Shown one piece after another: positions 1-11,014 of a stretch of 64,000 bases of DNA. Numbering within the stretch: position 1 is the first letter of the stretch; the number at the start of each line of letters is the position of its first letter. The translations under genes and the position numbers were made by a program. The notes under the pieces are model-generated. The model did no database searches. It saw only the letters and a list, made by a program, of their open reading frames with translations, and was not told the DNA's origin. The stretch is taken from contig OZ038528.1 of the NCBI GenBank assembly GCA_964036665.1, forward strand, positions 5,958,501 through 6,022,500, read 5' to 3'. Source of the stretch: Gordius sp. MW1 (lineage: Eukaryota; Nematomorpha; Gordioida; Gordea; Gordiidae).

Positions 1-472
1 AAATTAAAAAAACATTATTTTTTGAAATAAAATCAGAATTAGCTATTATAATAGGTACTTCTGTTCAAACTCTTATATTTTCAAAATCTCAGATCCTAAA
101 AATGCATCAACCAATCAAACTTTTTAAAACATGCAAGTTAATGCCATAACATCAAATAGTTTACTAAATAAATCTTATTCAAAATGAAGCTCTTTTAAAA
201 AAATGATATTCATATAATTGACATGTATAGATATAATACAGTCCGTAATTGATGTTATATTATTTCAATTAAATATTATAGTAGCCTTTTATAAATAAAT
301 TTAAAATTGGCTATTTTATAATTTTAGTTTTATTGTCTTCTTTAAAATGATTTCGTACATAATGCAAGAGAGGCAGCAAGACAAAACTCTCAGTTTGTAT
401 GTTAAACAAAATTTAGTTAAAATTAATCTTTATAAATAATAAAAATACGTGCTAAATATATTGAATTAATGA
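1..472. other. AT-rich intergenic sequence, nothing recognised
   Basis: No open reading frame of note and no repeat structure that I can support. It ends at the target duplication of the element that starts at 481. Confidence 0.5.
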
Positions 473-2809
473 GCTGGCATTAGAGAACTGCAAAGTCACT
501 TTTTTTCAACCCGAACCCGACCCGAAATCATTTTCAAATTTTCTACCCGACCCGACCCGAAAGCATTTTAAAAACTTCAACCCGTCCCGACCCAAAAAAT
601 TATAAAAAAAATTACTTTCGAGCGCGAAAATTGCTGTGTGTAAAATTAAATCGACTAATAAAAGCCATGATGATTTGTATTCTTTAAAGGGAATGGTGAA
701 AAAAACTCATAATTATTTATCTATATTTAGTTTCCTAATATCAAGTAAACTGCTCATATGTTATAGACTTGAGACAACTATTTAACATCCATTTATTGTT
801 ATTATGAAACCATTATTATATAGCTGATTATAATCAATATAGTAAATATGATGAAATTTATAGTGACTGTCCAAATGTTTTAAGTTTGAAGTGCAATTTA
901 AGATAAATTCATTTGATATGAAACTTAAAAATAATTATAAGTTATTATAAAAAAAATTGCACATGAAACATTTATAAAATTATAACTTACTTTTAAGTTG
1001 GCTATGTGTGGCATAAGGCCAGATTTGGATTTTTCTTCCCCGGCCCCCGCGTACCGTTTTATTCCAGTTTTGGTAAATTGCAGTTTTAATAGTTTAATTT
1101 AATTACCCTTCTTCTTTAAAAATAGATCCAAGGTCACTCTTGCTTCTAGATTTTCCCCCCTTCATCATGAATATAATTTAATCGTTAAATTTCCCCGCAC
1201 GTTCATGTTTGTATTATTTACCTCCCCCCCCCGATCATTATTGTTTACCTCTTATGTATATCACTGATCATTATTGTACCAGTCCGCTTGTTGATACGCT
1301 TATTGTTTATTGTGCGCTATCATCGTAGCTTTATAAAGCAGTGTTCAAAAACATATTGTAATCTTAATCGTTGCCTTGATAATGGTCTTAATAAATTCTT
1401 AAAGTGGAAATAAAGATGTAGTCACGCAAATATTTAGTATCTAATTAAATCGCGGTAGATCTTAGAATATAAAGACAAATAGGACTAGAAATTAAAATTA
1501 ATTTTTCGTTTCCTTTTAAGTGGATATAATAATGGCCCTCTAAAATATATCATGTCTCATTGACGGGACATGACAATTAATTTCGTATTTGACGACTACA
1601 AATACGCTTTAAAATATTTATTTAAATTTCTAGCTAAATGTATTTATTTTCTAGAACTACCGCGAATATCAATCAGTTTTATTTTTCGTACTACTACATC
1701 TTTAGCATAAATTTATTCAACTTCAAAAATTATTATGACTGATCAATCTCTGTAGTAACTATAATGATCAGGGATGAGGTAATCAGATTAGGCGTAAATA
1801 ACGATAGAGCACAAATAATAATGATAAGCGAAGTGGTAACAATAATGATAAGCGCAGTGGTAACAATAATGATAAGCGCACCCATAATGATGTCGTAATA
1901 AACAATAAACTAAGAAATAGCGAAATCATCGTGATTTTAAAATCTATTAATAAACGCGTGGAGGATAATTTTATGGGTAAAGTAATAAAACTATTAACAT
2001 GACATTTAAATTTGGCTAAACGCGCTGAGGATAATTTTATGCTAACATTTGAATCTGGCCTTATGCCACATACGAAAAATAAAACTGATTGATATTCGCG
2101 GTAGTTCTAGAAAATCAATACATTTAGCTAGAAATTTAAATAAATATTTTAAAGCGTATTTGTAGTCGTCAAATACGAAATTGGTGTCAGAACAAAATAC
2201 TAAAGCCGCGCCCGCAATGGAAATTCCAATATCCTGATTCCGGTGGCAAGACAAAAGGAAAATATATTCACACTAATTATTCGAGCAACTAACTAACAAC
2301 AGAACGATCGTCTTGAAAGGAAAGTTAATCATGTAGAAAATGAAATATATTCTGGGAATTAATATTCTTTCTTAGCAAATATTTAATGAAGTGATTCGAA
2401 AGCAACATTTGGGAATTCTGAAAATCAAAATTCGTAATGTCTGGTAAAATTGAATTCAAACCCACTGAAAACAAATGATTTAAATAGAAGCCTAGTTTCT
2501 TATTGTGCCATTTAATATTATTTTAAGATAGTTTACTTGAATGATTCACATATATTAATTGTATGACGATTATATTGTTAGTAATCAATATTAAACCAAA
2601 ACTCCCGCGCGTTTCTTTGAATATTATTTGGCTATTTTTGTAAATGGAATGGTATTAAGATTTTGAAGGAAGGAATGGAAAGGGAAAGGACAATTTTTGT
2701 AAAGTGAATTATATTAATATTTGGAAGGAAGGAAACGTCAGAAAATTTTTTTGAAGGAAGGAATTGACGGAGATTTTTTGGTTAGCAATTGTACTACTAG
2801 ACCGGCTCA

Positions 2810-2945
2810 TAGAGTCTACCTCGGGTTTATAAGGCTCTGAACTCATTGAGTCATCCTTGGTTTATAAGGCACTTAACTCAGATAATGAGTCAACCTTGGT
2901 TTTTGGGGCACTGAACTCAGTCAATGAGTCATCCCCGGTTATGAG
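2810..2945 (+). repeat. Tandem repeat, about 40-bp unit, three copies
   Basis: Three adjacent copies contain TTTATAAGGC or a variant, then AACTCA and TGAGTCA. The reading frame across it is a by-product of the repeat. Confidence 0.6.
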
Positions 2946-2974
2946 GAACAAGATTCTTGAGTGTCGGGAAGTAG

Positions 2975-3058
2975 TGTCAATCAGTGTCAATATCGATGTC
3001 ATAATAAAGGTCAATATCAAAGTCAATGTTAATGTCAAGATCAATGTCGATATCAAAA
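2975..3058 (+). repeat. Short-period GTCAAT tandem repeat
   Basis: The sequence repeats GTCAATATC/GTCAATGTT-like words about every 12 bases. The peptide it would encode is low-complexity (alternating Val, Asn, Ile, Lys), so I regard it as simple sequence and not coding. Confidence 0.6.
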
Positions 3059-4093
3059 AGCATGAATATGGAGATTACGAAATTGCTAGAAATCCGCAAG
3101 GTTAAAATTTTTTGTTGGGAAAAGGGGAAGGTGTGGCATAAGGCCAGATTCAAATGTTAGCATAAAATTATCCTCAGCGCGTTTAGCCAAATTTAAATGT
3201 CATGTTAATAGTTATTACTTTACCCATAAAATTATCCTCCACGCGTTTATTAATAGATTTTAAAATCACGATGATTTCGCTATTTCTTAGTTTATTGTTT
3301 ATTACGCCATCATTATGGGTGCGCTTATCATTATTGTTACCACTGCGCTTATCATTATTGTTACCACTTCGCTTATCATTATTATTTGTGCTCTATCGTT
3401 ATTTACGCCTAATCTGATTACCTCATCCCTGATCATTATAGTTACTACAGAGATTGATCAGTCATAATAATTTTTGAAGTTGAATAAATTTATGCTAAAG
3501 ATGTAGTAGTACGAAAAATAAAACTGATTGATATTCGCGGTAGTTCTAGAAAATAAATACATTTAGCTAGAAATTTAAATAAATATTTTAAAGCGTATTT
3601 GTAGTCGTCAAATACGAAACTATGTATTAAATGTAATTTAAATTAACGATGAGGATTAGCTAAAACTTCACTGTTAACACTAAAAAAATTTATAATATAA
3701 CTTTATTGAAATACTTTACCTTTTAATAGTCAAATTAAAAACAGGAGTAATTTATGTAGTTTGAATTGGTGATGAGAGCTAGCACAGATTTTGGAGTTTT
3801 AAAATTTAAAAAAAGAGAAAGAGAATTAAATAAATGAATGATCCAAATTAATTGTTACGATATTTAAAAACACTCTTTGCTTAGCAATTAACATTAATTA
3901 AAAAAATAGGTCTCGCGTGTTTTTTACAATGTATAAACCTTGGACCCGACTATAAATTTAACCCGACCCGACCCGAAAGCATTTTCAAATTTTTTACCCA
4001 GACCCGAAATCATTTTCAAATTTTCTACCCGTACCCGACCCGACCCGAAATCATTTTCAAATTTTGTCACCCGTGCAGTTCTCTAGCTGGCAT

Positions 4094-4360
4094 GGAGCCG
4101 TGGATCGAAGTTATATTGGATTTTACAATTCCCATAGTGTTTAAATTATGCTGCCTGAACCCAACATATTTTAATTTTATCATAAATTGCCCGCTTAAAA
4201 AGTGTCCGCCCGGTCATTTCAAGTTTCACTGATCTACAAAAAAAACTGTGTACTCCATTTTTTAAGGCATTGTGGGACAAATTTTGATATGGGATAGGGG
4301 TTTACGTAAACGCAAATAAATTTAGAGGTGAAACAAAAAACACAGGCCTACAAAAAAAAC
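4094..4360. repeat. Fragment of the foldback arm family
   Basis: Positions about 4240-4345 resemble the arm at about 11815-11930 in the same orientation (GTGGGAC-AATTTTGATA, then AATAAATTTAGAGGTG). It ends in CACAGGCCTACAAAAAAAAC, which also ends the copy near 23095-23115 and is probably a family terminus. Confidence 0.45.
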
Positions 4361-4558
4361 ATCCCGCAATCCGACCAATAATTCTGATAGAGAATTATGC
4401 GCCGAATAATAATATGTTTTTAGTTTTTTTCCACGATTACCAGTTTTTTAGATATAAGAGGTTGAAAGTGTGAAAAACGCCCTTTTTAAGTCTTTTTGAG
4501 GCTATATTGCCACGGCATTTTAATATTTAGTGAAAAATAGTAATATATTCATGTATAT

Positions 4559-4843
4559 TGTGGCGTTTTAGACATTGGCGAGATAAAGTAGCGAACGGAC
4601 ATTCACTTTACTTTTACTTGTCGATTAAAAATCATCCATCCATAAAACAATTCCTTCCGTCATCATAAAATTCATCTTATCGCTCAAATAACATTCATCG
4701 CTAATATCTCAAATAACATTCATCGCTAATATCTCAAATAACATTCATCGCTAATATCAATATTTGTTTATTAATATTTCATTTGCATTATTATCGCGCG
4801 TGTGAAAATACAGAAAATAAACAACTACCTAACAATCATTACA
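4559..4843 (+). repeat. 5' LTR of a Ty3/Gypsy-type retrotransposon
   Basis: This 285-bp repeat starts TGTGGCG and ends TTACA. It differs from the 3' LTR (8875-9159) at one base that I could find (T at 4695, C at 9011). It is flanked outside by ATAT (4555-4558), matched by ATAT at 9160-9163, a 4-bp target duplication. Inside are three tandem copies of a 25-bp CTCAAATAACATTCATCG unit (about 4684-4758). Confidence 0.95.
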
Positions 4844-4844
4844 T

Positions 4845-4862
4845 TGGTGACCTGCGACGTGA
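4845..4862 (+). promoter_or_regulatory. Probable tRNA primer binding site
   Basis: The sequence TGGTGACCTGCGACGTGA directly follows the 5' LTR. It starts with TGG, the complement of a tRNA CCA end. I cannot name the tRNA. Confidence 0.6.
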
Positions 4863-5704
4863 TGGAAACAAACTCAACAATTCCAGACTCTAATGAACCA
4901 AGAGAAAGCGCAGTTCATGTGAGAATTCCTGAATTCCATTCTAAAAATATTCGCATATGGTTGTCACAGGTAGAAGCCGTGTTTCACACACGCAACATAT
5001 CCTCGCAGAAGACTAAGTATTCCTACCTAGTCGAATCACTACCCCCAGAAGTCGCGGAAGAGGTGGCAGACCTCATATTCACGGTTCCTGAAATTACCCC
5101 TTACCACAAACTGAAGGAAGCAATCGTAAAAAGACTAGGAGACAGTGATGAAAAAAGGATAAGGAATTTATTCTCTTCGATATTCCTAGGAGACCGCACC
5201 CCATCCCAATTGGTAAGATACTTAAAATCTCGTTTAGGTAATAATGTGATGGACGAAAAGATTTTAAAAAGCCTCTGGATGGATAAGCTACCCCAACATG
5301 TGGTAAGCATCTTGGCTACAATGGGAGATGACCAATCACTTGATCGTATAGCAGAAGTCGCTGATAGGATTCACGAAACGTTCAGAGTCAGTAGCTTAGC
5401 ATCAGTAGCTACTCCCTATAACCTCACTCCAAATAACCCTACTCCCAATATTCCTATTCCCAATACTCAAACAAACGAAATGCAGGAACTGATCAAAGCT
5501 GTGTCACAATTAGAACTCAGAGTAAATCAATTAACAGGCAATCCCAACGACAGTAGGACGACATGGAGAAGGTCAGGCAGATCTAGGTCATCATCCAGAC
5601 AACGCCCAACTGACACATGTTGGTACCATTATAAATTTGGAAAGGAAGCCAGGAAGTGCATGCAGCCATGCAATTTTAACACCAACTCCCAACAAAAAAA
5701 CTGA
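4862..5704 (+). CDS. Gag-like protein of the LTR retrotransposon
   Basis: This is a 280-residue Gag-type protein, presumably the particle-forming product of the retrotransposon. The frame is open from a GTG at 4802, still inside the LTR. The first ATG is at 4862, just behind the primer binding site, and is preferred. The N-terminal two thirds are the usual Gag helical region ([17 protein letters not shown] near the start). After a Pro/Asn-rich linker and an Arg/Ser-rich stretch, residues 253 onward read CWYHYKFG...CMQPC, the small Cys/His motif typical of this Gypsy branch. The stop abuts a slippery heptamer, and pol continues in the -1 frame. The frame is intact. Confidence 0.85.
   Translation: METNSTIPDSNEPRESAVHVRIPEFHSKNIRIWLSQVEAVFHTRNISSQKTKYSYLVESLPPEVAEEVADLIFTVPEITPYHKLKEAIVKRLGDSDEKRIRNLFSSIFLGDRTPSQLVRYLKSRLGNNVMDEKILKSLWMDKLPQHVVSILATMGDDQSLDRIAEVADRIHETFRVSSLASVATPYNLTPNNPTPNIPIPNTQTNEMQELIKAVSQLELRVNQLTGNPNDSRTTWRRSGRSRSSSRQRPTDTCWYHYKFGKEARKCMQPCNFNTNSQQKN
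5695..5701 (+). promoter_or_regulatory. -1 ribosomal frameshift heptamer A_AAA_AAC
   Basis: In the gag frame the last codons are AAA AAC followed by the TGA stop at 5702. The base before them is A, so the heptamer is the canonical X_XXY_YYZ slip site in the correct phase. A -1 slip enters a frame that stays open from 5701 through the protease start. No downstream pseudoknot was modelled. Confidence 0.75.
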
Positions 5705-8700
5705 CGGGCCGTCCCATATGGGCGACAATGGGAAACGGCCGTACTTTCAGCCGCCTATTCTATTTATTCGACCGGTCCACCCAACGAAAATATCTCGTCG
5801 ACACAGGCGCTGAAGTTAGCGTAATCCCACCCCCTCCCAAACATCCATTGATCCCGCATGGCCCAACTCTACAAGCGGCTAACCAAACCAACATACACAC
5901 ATACGGACAAGTCGTATTGGGTTTAGACCTTGGTTTGCGACGGGAATTCAAATGGGTATTTTTAGTCGCAAACGTACACACCCCTATAATTGGAGCTGAC
6001 TTACTGCACCACTATAAGTTAGTTGTGGACATCAACAATAAACGACTTATAGACAGCACCACACAATTATCGTCGAGAGGAACATCCTCACCACACCAGA
6101 CGTTCGGCATCCGTGTAGCACTCAGCAATCACAGCACAAAATTCGATGCAATTCTGCACGAATTTCCATCACTCATATCCCCTCTAAATTTCAACCGACA
6201 GATTCCACCCCATGATGTGCTCCACCACATTCTGACAAAAGGCCCAGCACAGCACTCACGCCCCAGACGATTGGCGCCCGATAAATTAAGTTCAGCCAAG
6301 AAAGAGTTCGAATATATGCTGGAACTTGGGATCATCAGAGAGTCAAAAAGTAATTGGGCATCCCCATTACATCTGGCTGCCAAAAAGTCAGGCGACTGGA
6401 GACCGTGTGGGGACTATCGCGGGCTGAACAAAGTCACATTGCCTGATCGGTATCCCATTCCCCACATACATGATTTTTCCGCCAACCTCCACAACAAAAC
6501 AATATTTTCCAAGCTCGACCTGGTAAGAGCATATCACAACATTCCAATTGCAGCAGGTGACATCAGCAAAACAGCCGTGACAACGCCATTTGGTTTATAC
6601 GAATTCACTAGAATGCCCTTTGGTCTAAGAAACGCGGCTCAGACATTTCAACGGTTCATAGATGAAGTGTTAAGAGGGCTCGACTATGCCTACGCTTATA
6701 TCGACGATATACTTATAGCTAGCACCTCGGAAAAAGAACACGAAAATCACTTAAGGACCGTTTTACAACGACTACAGGACTTTGACCTCCGAATAAGTCC
6801 TTTAAAATGCAAGTTTGGAACTCACGAACTCGAGTTTCTGGGACATCATATATCAAAAACTGGCATCACTCCACTAATGGATAAGGTCGACGCTATCCGC
6901 GAATTTCCACTACCGGACTCCACAAAGAAGCTTCGCAGATTCTTGGGGATGATAAATTTTTATCGTAGATTCCTACCCGGAATTTCCCGTACCCTTCAAC
7001 CTTTAACGGACGTGTTAAAGAAACCAAAAAAATCTCTAACTTTCAACGACGACCAGATAAAAGCGTTCGAAAAAGCAAAATCAGCTTTAGCAGATTTTAC
7101 CGCACTTAGTTTCTTAGATACAGATCACGAACAGAAATAAGGTTGACTACAGACGCATCGGACACAGCAGTCGGAGCAGTATTGGAGCAGGTAATTTCGG
7201 ACCAGGTAAAACCAATATCATTTTATTCGGTCAAGCTGCAACCAACGCAAACGCGATATAGCACTTTCGGCCGGGAGCTTCTTGCAATTTATTTAGCTAT
7301 TAAGCACTTTCGCCATTTTTTAGAAGGTCGAAGTTTCTCCGTGTATACGGACCACAAACCACTAATTTACGCCTTTAACGCTAAACCTGACCAGTATTCA
7401 CCTAGAGAAACGAGACAATTGGACCTAATATCGCAATTTACAACTGATATTCGGTACATCAAAGGTGAAAGTAATACAGTTGCAGACGCGCTCTCTCGGA
7501 CGGAGGTAGATTCTATCAGGTTACCAGAAATGCCCGATCTAGAAGAGATTAGTAGACAACAAATAAATGACGAAACCCTGAGAAACTTAAAGGATTCATC
7601 ATCTTTGAAATTGCAGTTAGTACCAATTCCAGGATCAGAGCGAAAAATCCTTTGCGATCTCTCAACCGCCAAACCACGACCGGTAATTCCAGAAACACTC
7701 AGAAAAATAGTTTTCGACCATTTCCACAATATATCACACCCAGGTATACGCGCCACTGTGAAACTAATTACAAATCGGGTAGTCTGGCCGTCAATAAACA
7801 AAGACGTTGTGAGATGGGCAAGAACTTGTGAAAGGTGCCAACGATGCAAGGTATTTCGACACACCGTTACAGTACCCGGAACATTCGCTAAACCCGACGC
7901 CCGTTTTGCCCACATCCACATAGACTTGGTAGGGCCACTACCACCATCAAACGGATATACGCATATGTTAACAGCAGTGGACCGATTCACCAGATGGCCC
8001 ATGGCTATTCCTTTGAATGATACATCCACGGAGGTTATCGCAAAAAAGCTGATAGAACACTGGATTGCGAACTTCGGTGTGCCACATACCATTACCACCG
8101 ATAGAGGATCACAGTTCCAATCATCTCTCTTCCGAGAACTCTCCAATCTCTTAGGTTGCACACATATTAAAACAACCGCCTACCATCCCGCCGCAAACGG
8201 ACTCGTCGAACGATTCCATAGACAACTTAAAGAGTCGTTAAAAGCCGCCGGGGAGACTAAGTGGAACGAAATTTTACCATTGATATTATTAGGATTACGT
8301 TCAACTATCAAAGAAGACATAGGAGCAACAACAGCAGAATTGGTGTACGGTACGACCTTACGACTACCAGGAGACTACGCCCTAAAAACCGAACCTAACC
8401 CATTACAACATCATTTCGTTGACAAGCTCAGGAGGACCATGGCAAAAATTCCTTACCCCATACCAAAACACCATGCTACAACAAAAGAACAAGTTAGCAG
8501 CTACCTGTTCGAAGCAACCCACGTGTTCGTCAGACACGACGCCGTCAGTAAGCCACTCTCTCCAACGTATGACGGTCCTTACAAAGTATTGAAACGTGAA
8601 CCAAAATATTCGTCATTGAAAAAAATGGTAAAAGAGATTCTGTCTCGATAGACAGATTAAAACCCTGCCATCGAAGCAGAGAGGAACCACCCTTTCAGAC

Positions 8701-8815
8701 CGCCGACGAAACGCAAGCTGAGGCACCGACACAAGAAGCAGAAGAACCAACCAAAATAACTAGAAAGGGCAGAAAGGTCCATTGGCCGAAAAACCTTCGG
8801 GAATACATCACATAA
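5701..8815 (+). pseudogene. pol: Pol of the Ty3/Gypsy-type element, broken by two frameshifts
   Basis: Domains run protease, reverse transcriptase, RNase H, integrase. The protease active site D-T-G-A is at about 5800. The RT has Y-I-D-D at 6697-6708 and the usual thumb. RNase H begins at about 7143 (T-D-A-S) and ends near A-D-A-L-S-R. The integrase has an HHCC-type zinc region at about 7720-7850, then the catalytic D, D and E at about 7921, 8099 and 8207. Order RT-RH-IN is that of Ty3/Gypsy. Two breaks are visible. At about 7135-7143 the frame stops with TAA and resumes in another frame at RNase H. At about 8615-8630, in an A run, the C-terminal frame shifts again and then runs to a stop at 8813-8815. 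No env-like frame follows. The element is therefore non-functional as sequenced, or these are assembly errors in homopolymers. Confidence 0.9.
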
Positions 8816-8861
8816 TTTTTAGCCAACTCTTATCGACATATTTAAAACTTTAAATATATCT

Positions 8862-8871
8862 GGAAGGGGAG
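8862..8871 (+). promoter_or_regulatory. Polypurine tract
   Basis: The run GGAAGGGGAG lies three bases before the 3' LTR, the place of the plus-strand primer in LTR elements. Confidence 0.75.
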
Positions 8872-8874
8872 TAT

Positions 8875-9159
8875 TGTGGCGTTTTAGACATTGGCGAGAT
8901 AAAGTAGCGAACGGACATTCACTTTACTTTTACTTGTCGATTAAAAATCATCCATCCATAAAACAATTCCTTCCGTCATCATAAAATTCATCTTATCGCT
9001 CAAATAACATCCATCGCTAATATCTCAAATAACATTCATCGCTAATATCTCAAATAACATTCATCGCTAATATCAATATTTGTTTATTAATATTTCATTT
9101 GCATTATTATCGCGCGTGTGAAAATACAGAAAATAAACAACTACCTAACAATCATTACA
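8875..9159 (+). repeat. 3' LTR of the Ty3/Gypsy-type retrotransposon
   Basis: It is 285 bp and pairs with 4559-4843. The target duplication ATAT follows at 9160-9163. One mismatch to the 5' LTR (9011) implies a recent insertion. Confidence 0.95.
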
Positions 9160-9477
9160 ATATTAAGGTTTTATCTATAGGTCTATTTTTTTATATCACC
9201 CTTATATTAAAATTTATACGCGTTTGCGTAAACCCCCTCTCTTTATCAAAATTCGTCCCTCGATGTGTGGAAAACAGAGTACATTACGTACGCGATGTTT
9301 ACTTCTACTCTCCTCTCTTTCTCCTCCACTACCGCCCCCTTCATGTGTGCTTGGATAGATATGGGGGCGGAAGTGAAGGAGATGGAGAAAGGGAGAGAGA
9401 GATGTGTTAGTAAACTTTCGTATTTGAGAATACGAATAAATTATATTAATTATTTTCTTTGTTTTATTGCTCCCCAA

Positions 9478-11014
9478 TCTTATATATAAAAATGAAACTA
9501 TGTATGTTTGTGTGTATGTTTGTGTGTGTGTATGCCGCCACCAATTTTGGAAAACTACCAGACCGATTTAGCTCAAAATTTCACAGTTTTGTCCTGACAC
9601 TTCGGAGCATGTTTTAAGATTTGTTCGAGCCAAATCGGTCCTGTAGTTTTCGATCGAGTTTGTTTTATACGTTTTGACGTTAATAAAATGTCAATCAAAC
9701 GCAACCTCATGACGAACAGTGCGTATCTATCGTTTGTAGTGTGATAAATGTAGGTATGTGCTGTTTTTACGATTTGAAACATTGAGTATCAAAGTCATTT
9801 TTTTGCTTATTTTTCACGTCAATTTTTATTTTTATAGGACGGTCGTGTCCCCTCCTGCGTGGCTAAATAAATTAAAAAATCTAATTTTGTCATTTTTTGC
9901 GCGTTAAATAAGGAGAAAAATTTAAATATTTTTAACAAAGTGCCAATAAATGTTGATATATCTCAATTTCGGACATTATTAAGTTCAGAATTAAAAGTTT
10001 TATTCAGAAACAAATATTATAATTATGATATTGTTTATTAATTACAAAAAATTAAAAAAAAATTGCTCGAAGGGCCAGGGGGCCAAAGATTTTTCCCTTG
10101 GGGGGGGGGCTTGGGCCAGACTATGATTTCAAAAAATACCATTTTTTAGGTCTCTAGCGATAGCTTTAAAAAAATGTATCCAAAATTTAATGATTAATTT
10201 TTGATTATAGGTAATTTTGACTTAAAAAATTTGCTTAAATTTGCTTGGGGAGGGGGCAAAGGTGCAGAATTTTGCACAACGCCACACCTTATCTTAAAAA
10301 TATCAATTATTTGTTATTTTCCGTTATAAACTATATGCGTATCCATATCCGCCTTTTGTTTATATTTTATCATAAAGGCAGGCGCTATATTTTTATTTGA
10401 TTAACGAGCATGAAAATTTATAACTGATCCACTATTTTGCAACACTCTTTTTAAACCTTTTTATAAATTGAGGCCCCCTTTGCCCATGCACTTTAAAAAA
10501 TATTGAAAATTAAGGTTTATTTTTCACGTCAATTATTATTATTATAGGACGGTCTTGTCCCCTCCTGCGTGGCTAAATAAATTAAAAAATCTCATTTTGT
10601 CATTTTTTGCTCGTTAAATAAGGAGAAAAATGAAAATACTATTAACAAAGTTCCAATAAATGTTGATATATTTCAGTTCTTCGGACATTATTAAATTCAG
10701 AATTAAAAGTTTTATTCAGAAACAAATAATTTAATTATGATATTGTTTCTTAATTACAAAAAATTAAAAAAAAACTGCTTGAAGGGCCAGGGGGCCAAAG
10801 ATTTTTTCCTTGGGGGGGGGCATGGGGCCAGGTTTTCTCTCTGGGGTGGGCCTTGGACCCTCTTTAACTATTTGTTTAAAAATCTTTGCATAATAAACAC
10901 TTACCATTTATATTGGATATGTTCTTAATCTATTGAAATTTCTCTATAAGATTATATGTATTCTGCTAATACACCAGGGTAAATGGCAAAACAACGTTTG
11001 CCGGGTTCATCTAG
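9478..11014. mobile_element. Non-autonomous Helitron-like element
   Basis: It starts TCTTATATATAA after an A (9477) and ends CTAG (11011-11014) before a T (11015), the A^T insertion of Helitrons. About 12 bases before the end is a hairpin, GGCAAA-ACAACG-TTTGCC (10985-11002). Joining the flanks gives CCCCAA plus TTTAATATATTCTTT, which is exactly what the inverse arm of the host foldback reads around 11708-11733; this is a true empty site. Inside are two long direct copies, about 9812-10128 and 10520-10838. No Rep/helicase frame is present. Confidence 0.8.

Larger units (their letters stand above)
1581..3619. repeat. Inverted pair of about 490-bp arms inside the hAT-like element
   Basis: Positions 1581-2071 and 3131-3619 are nearly perfect inverted copies. 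Landmarks are GTAGTCGTCAAATACGAAA, a run of ATAATGATAAGCG-type repeats, and a GTGTGGCATAAGGCCAGAT motif at the inner edge (also at about 1007). A third partial copy of the outer 110 bp follows at 2075-2185. The same arm sequence forms the core of the foldback at 11.0-11.7 kb, so it is a mobile foldback family. Short reading frames here follow the repeats and are not genes. Confidence 0.7.
481..4085. mobile_element. hAT-like element with 8-bp target duplications
   Basis: The ends are TAGAGAACTGCA at 481-492 and its inverse at 4074-4085. The flanks are an identical 8-bp GCTGGCAT at 473-480 and 4086-4093, the duplication size of hAT elements. Both subterminal zones (about 510-600 and 3945-4070) carry repeated CCCGACCCG and AAATCATTTTCAAATT motifs in mirror orientation. 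No transposase was seen, so the element is non-autonomous. It carries further inverted repeats and simple-repeat cargo. The same end occurs at 18438 and, diverged, at 31815-32789. Confidence 0.8.

Noticed and set aside
2857..3105. 82-codon frame as a gene
   Set aside because: It is built from two tandem repeats and lies inside a hAT-like element.
4802..4861. GTG start 20 codons upstream for gag
   Set aside because: It lies inside the LTR and primer binding site; the ATG at 4862 is the plausible start.
7367..8161. 264-codon minus-strand frame
   Set aside because: It is antisense to RNase H/integrase of the retrotransposon and has no family features.
8660..8815. An env-like or extra gene after integrase
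   Set aside because: It is the C-terminal end of pol in another frame; there is no signal peptide or membrane segment.
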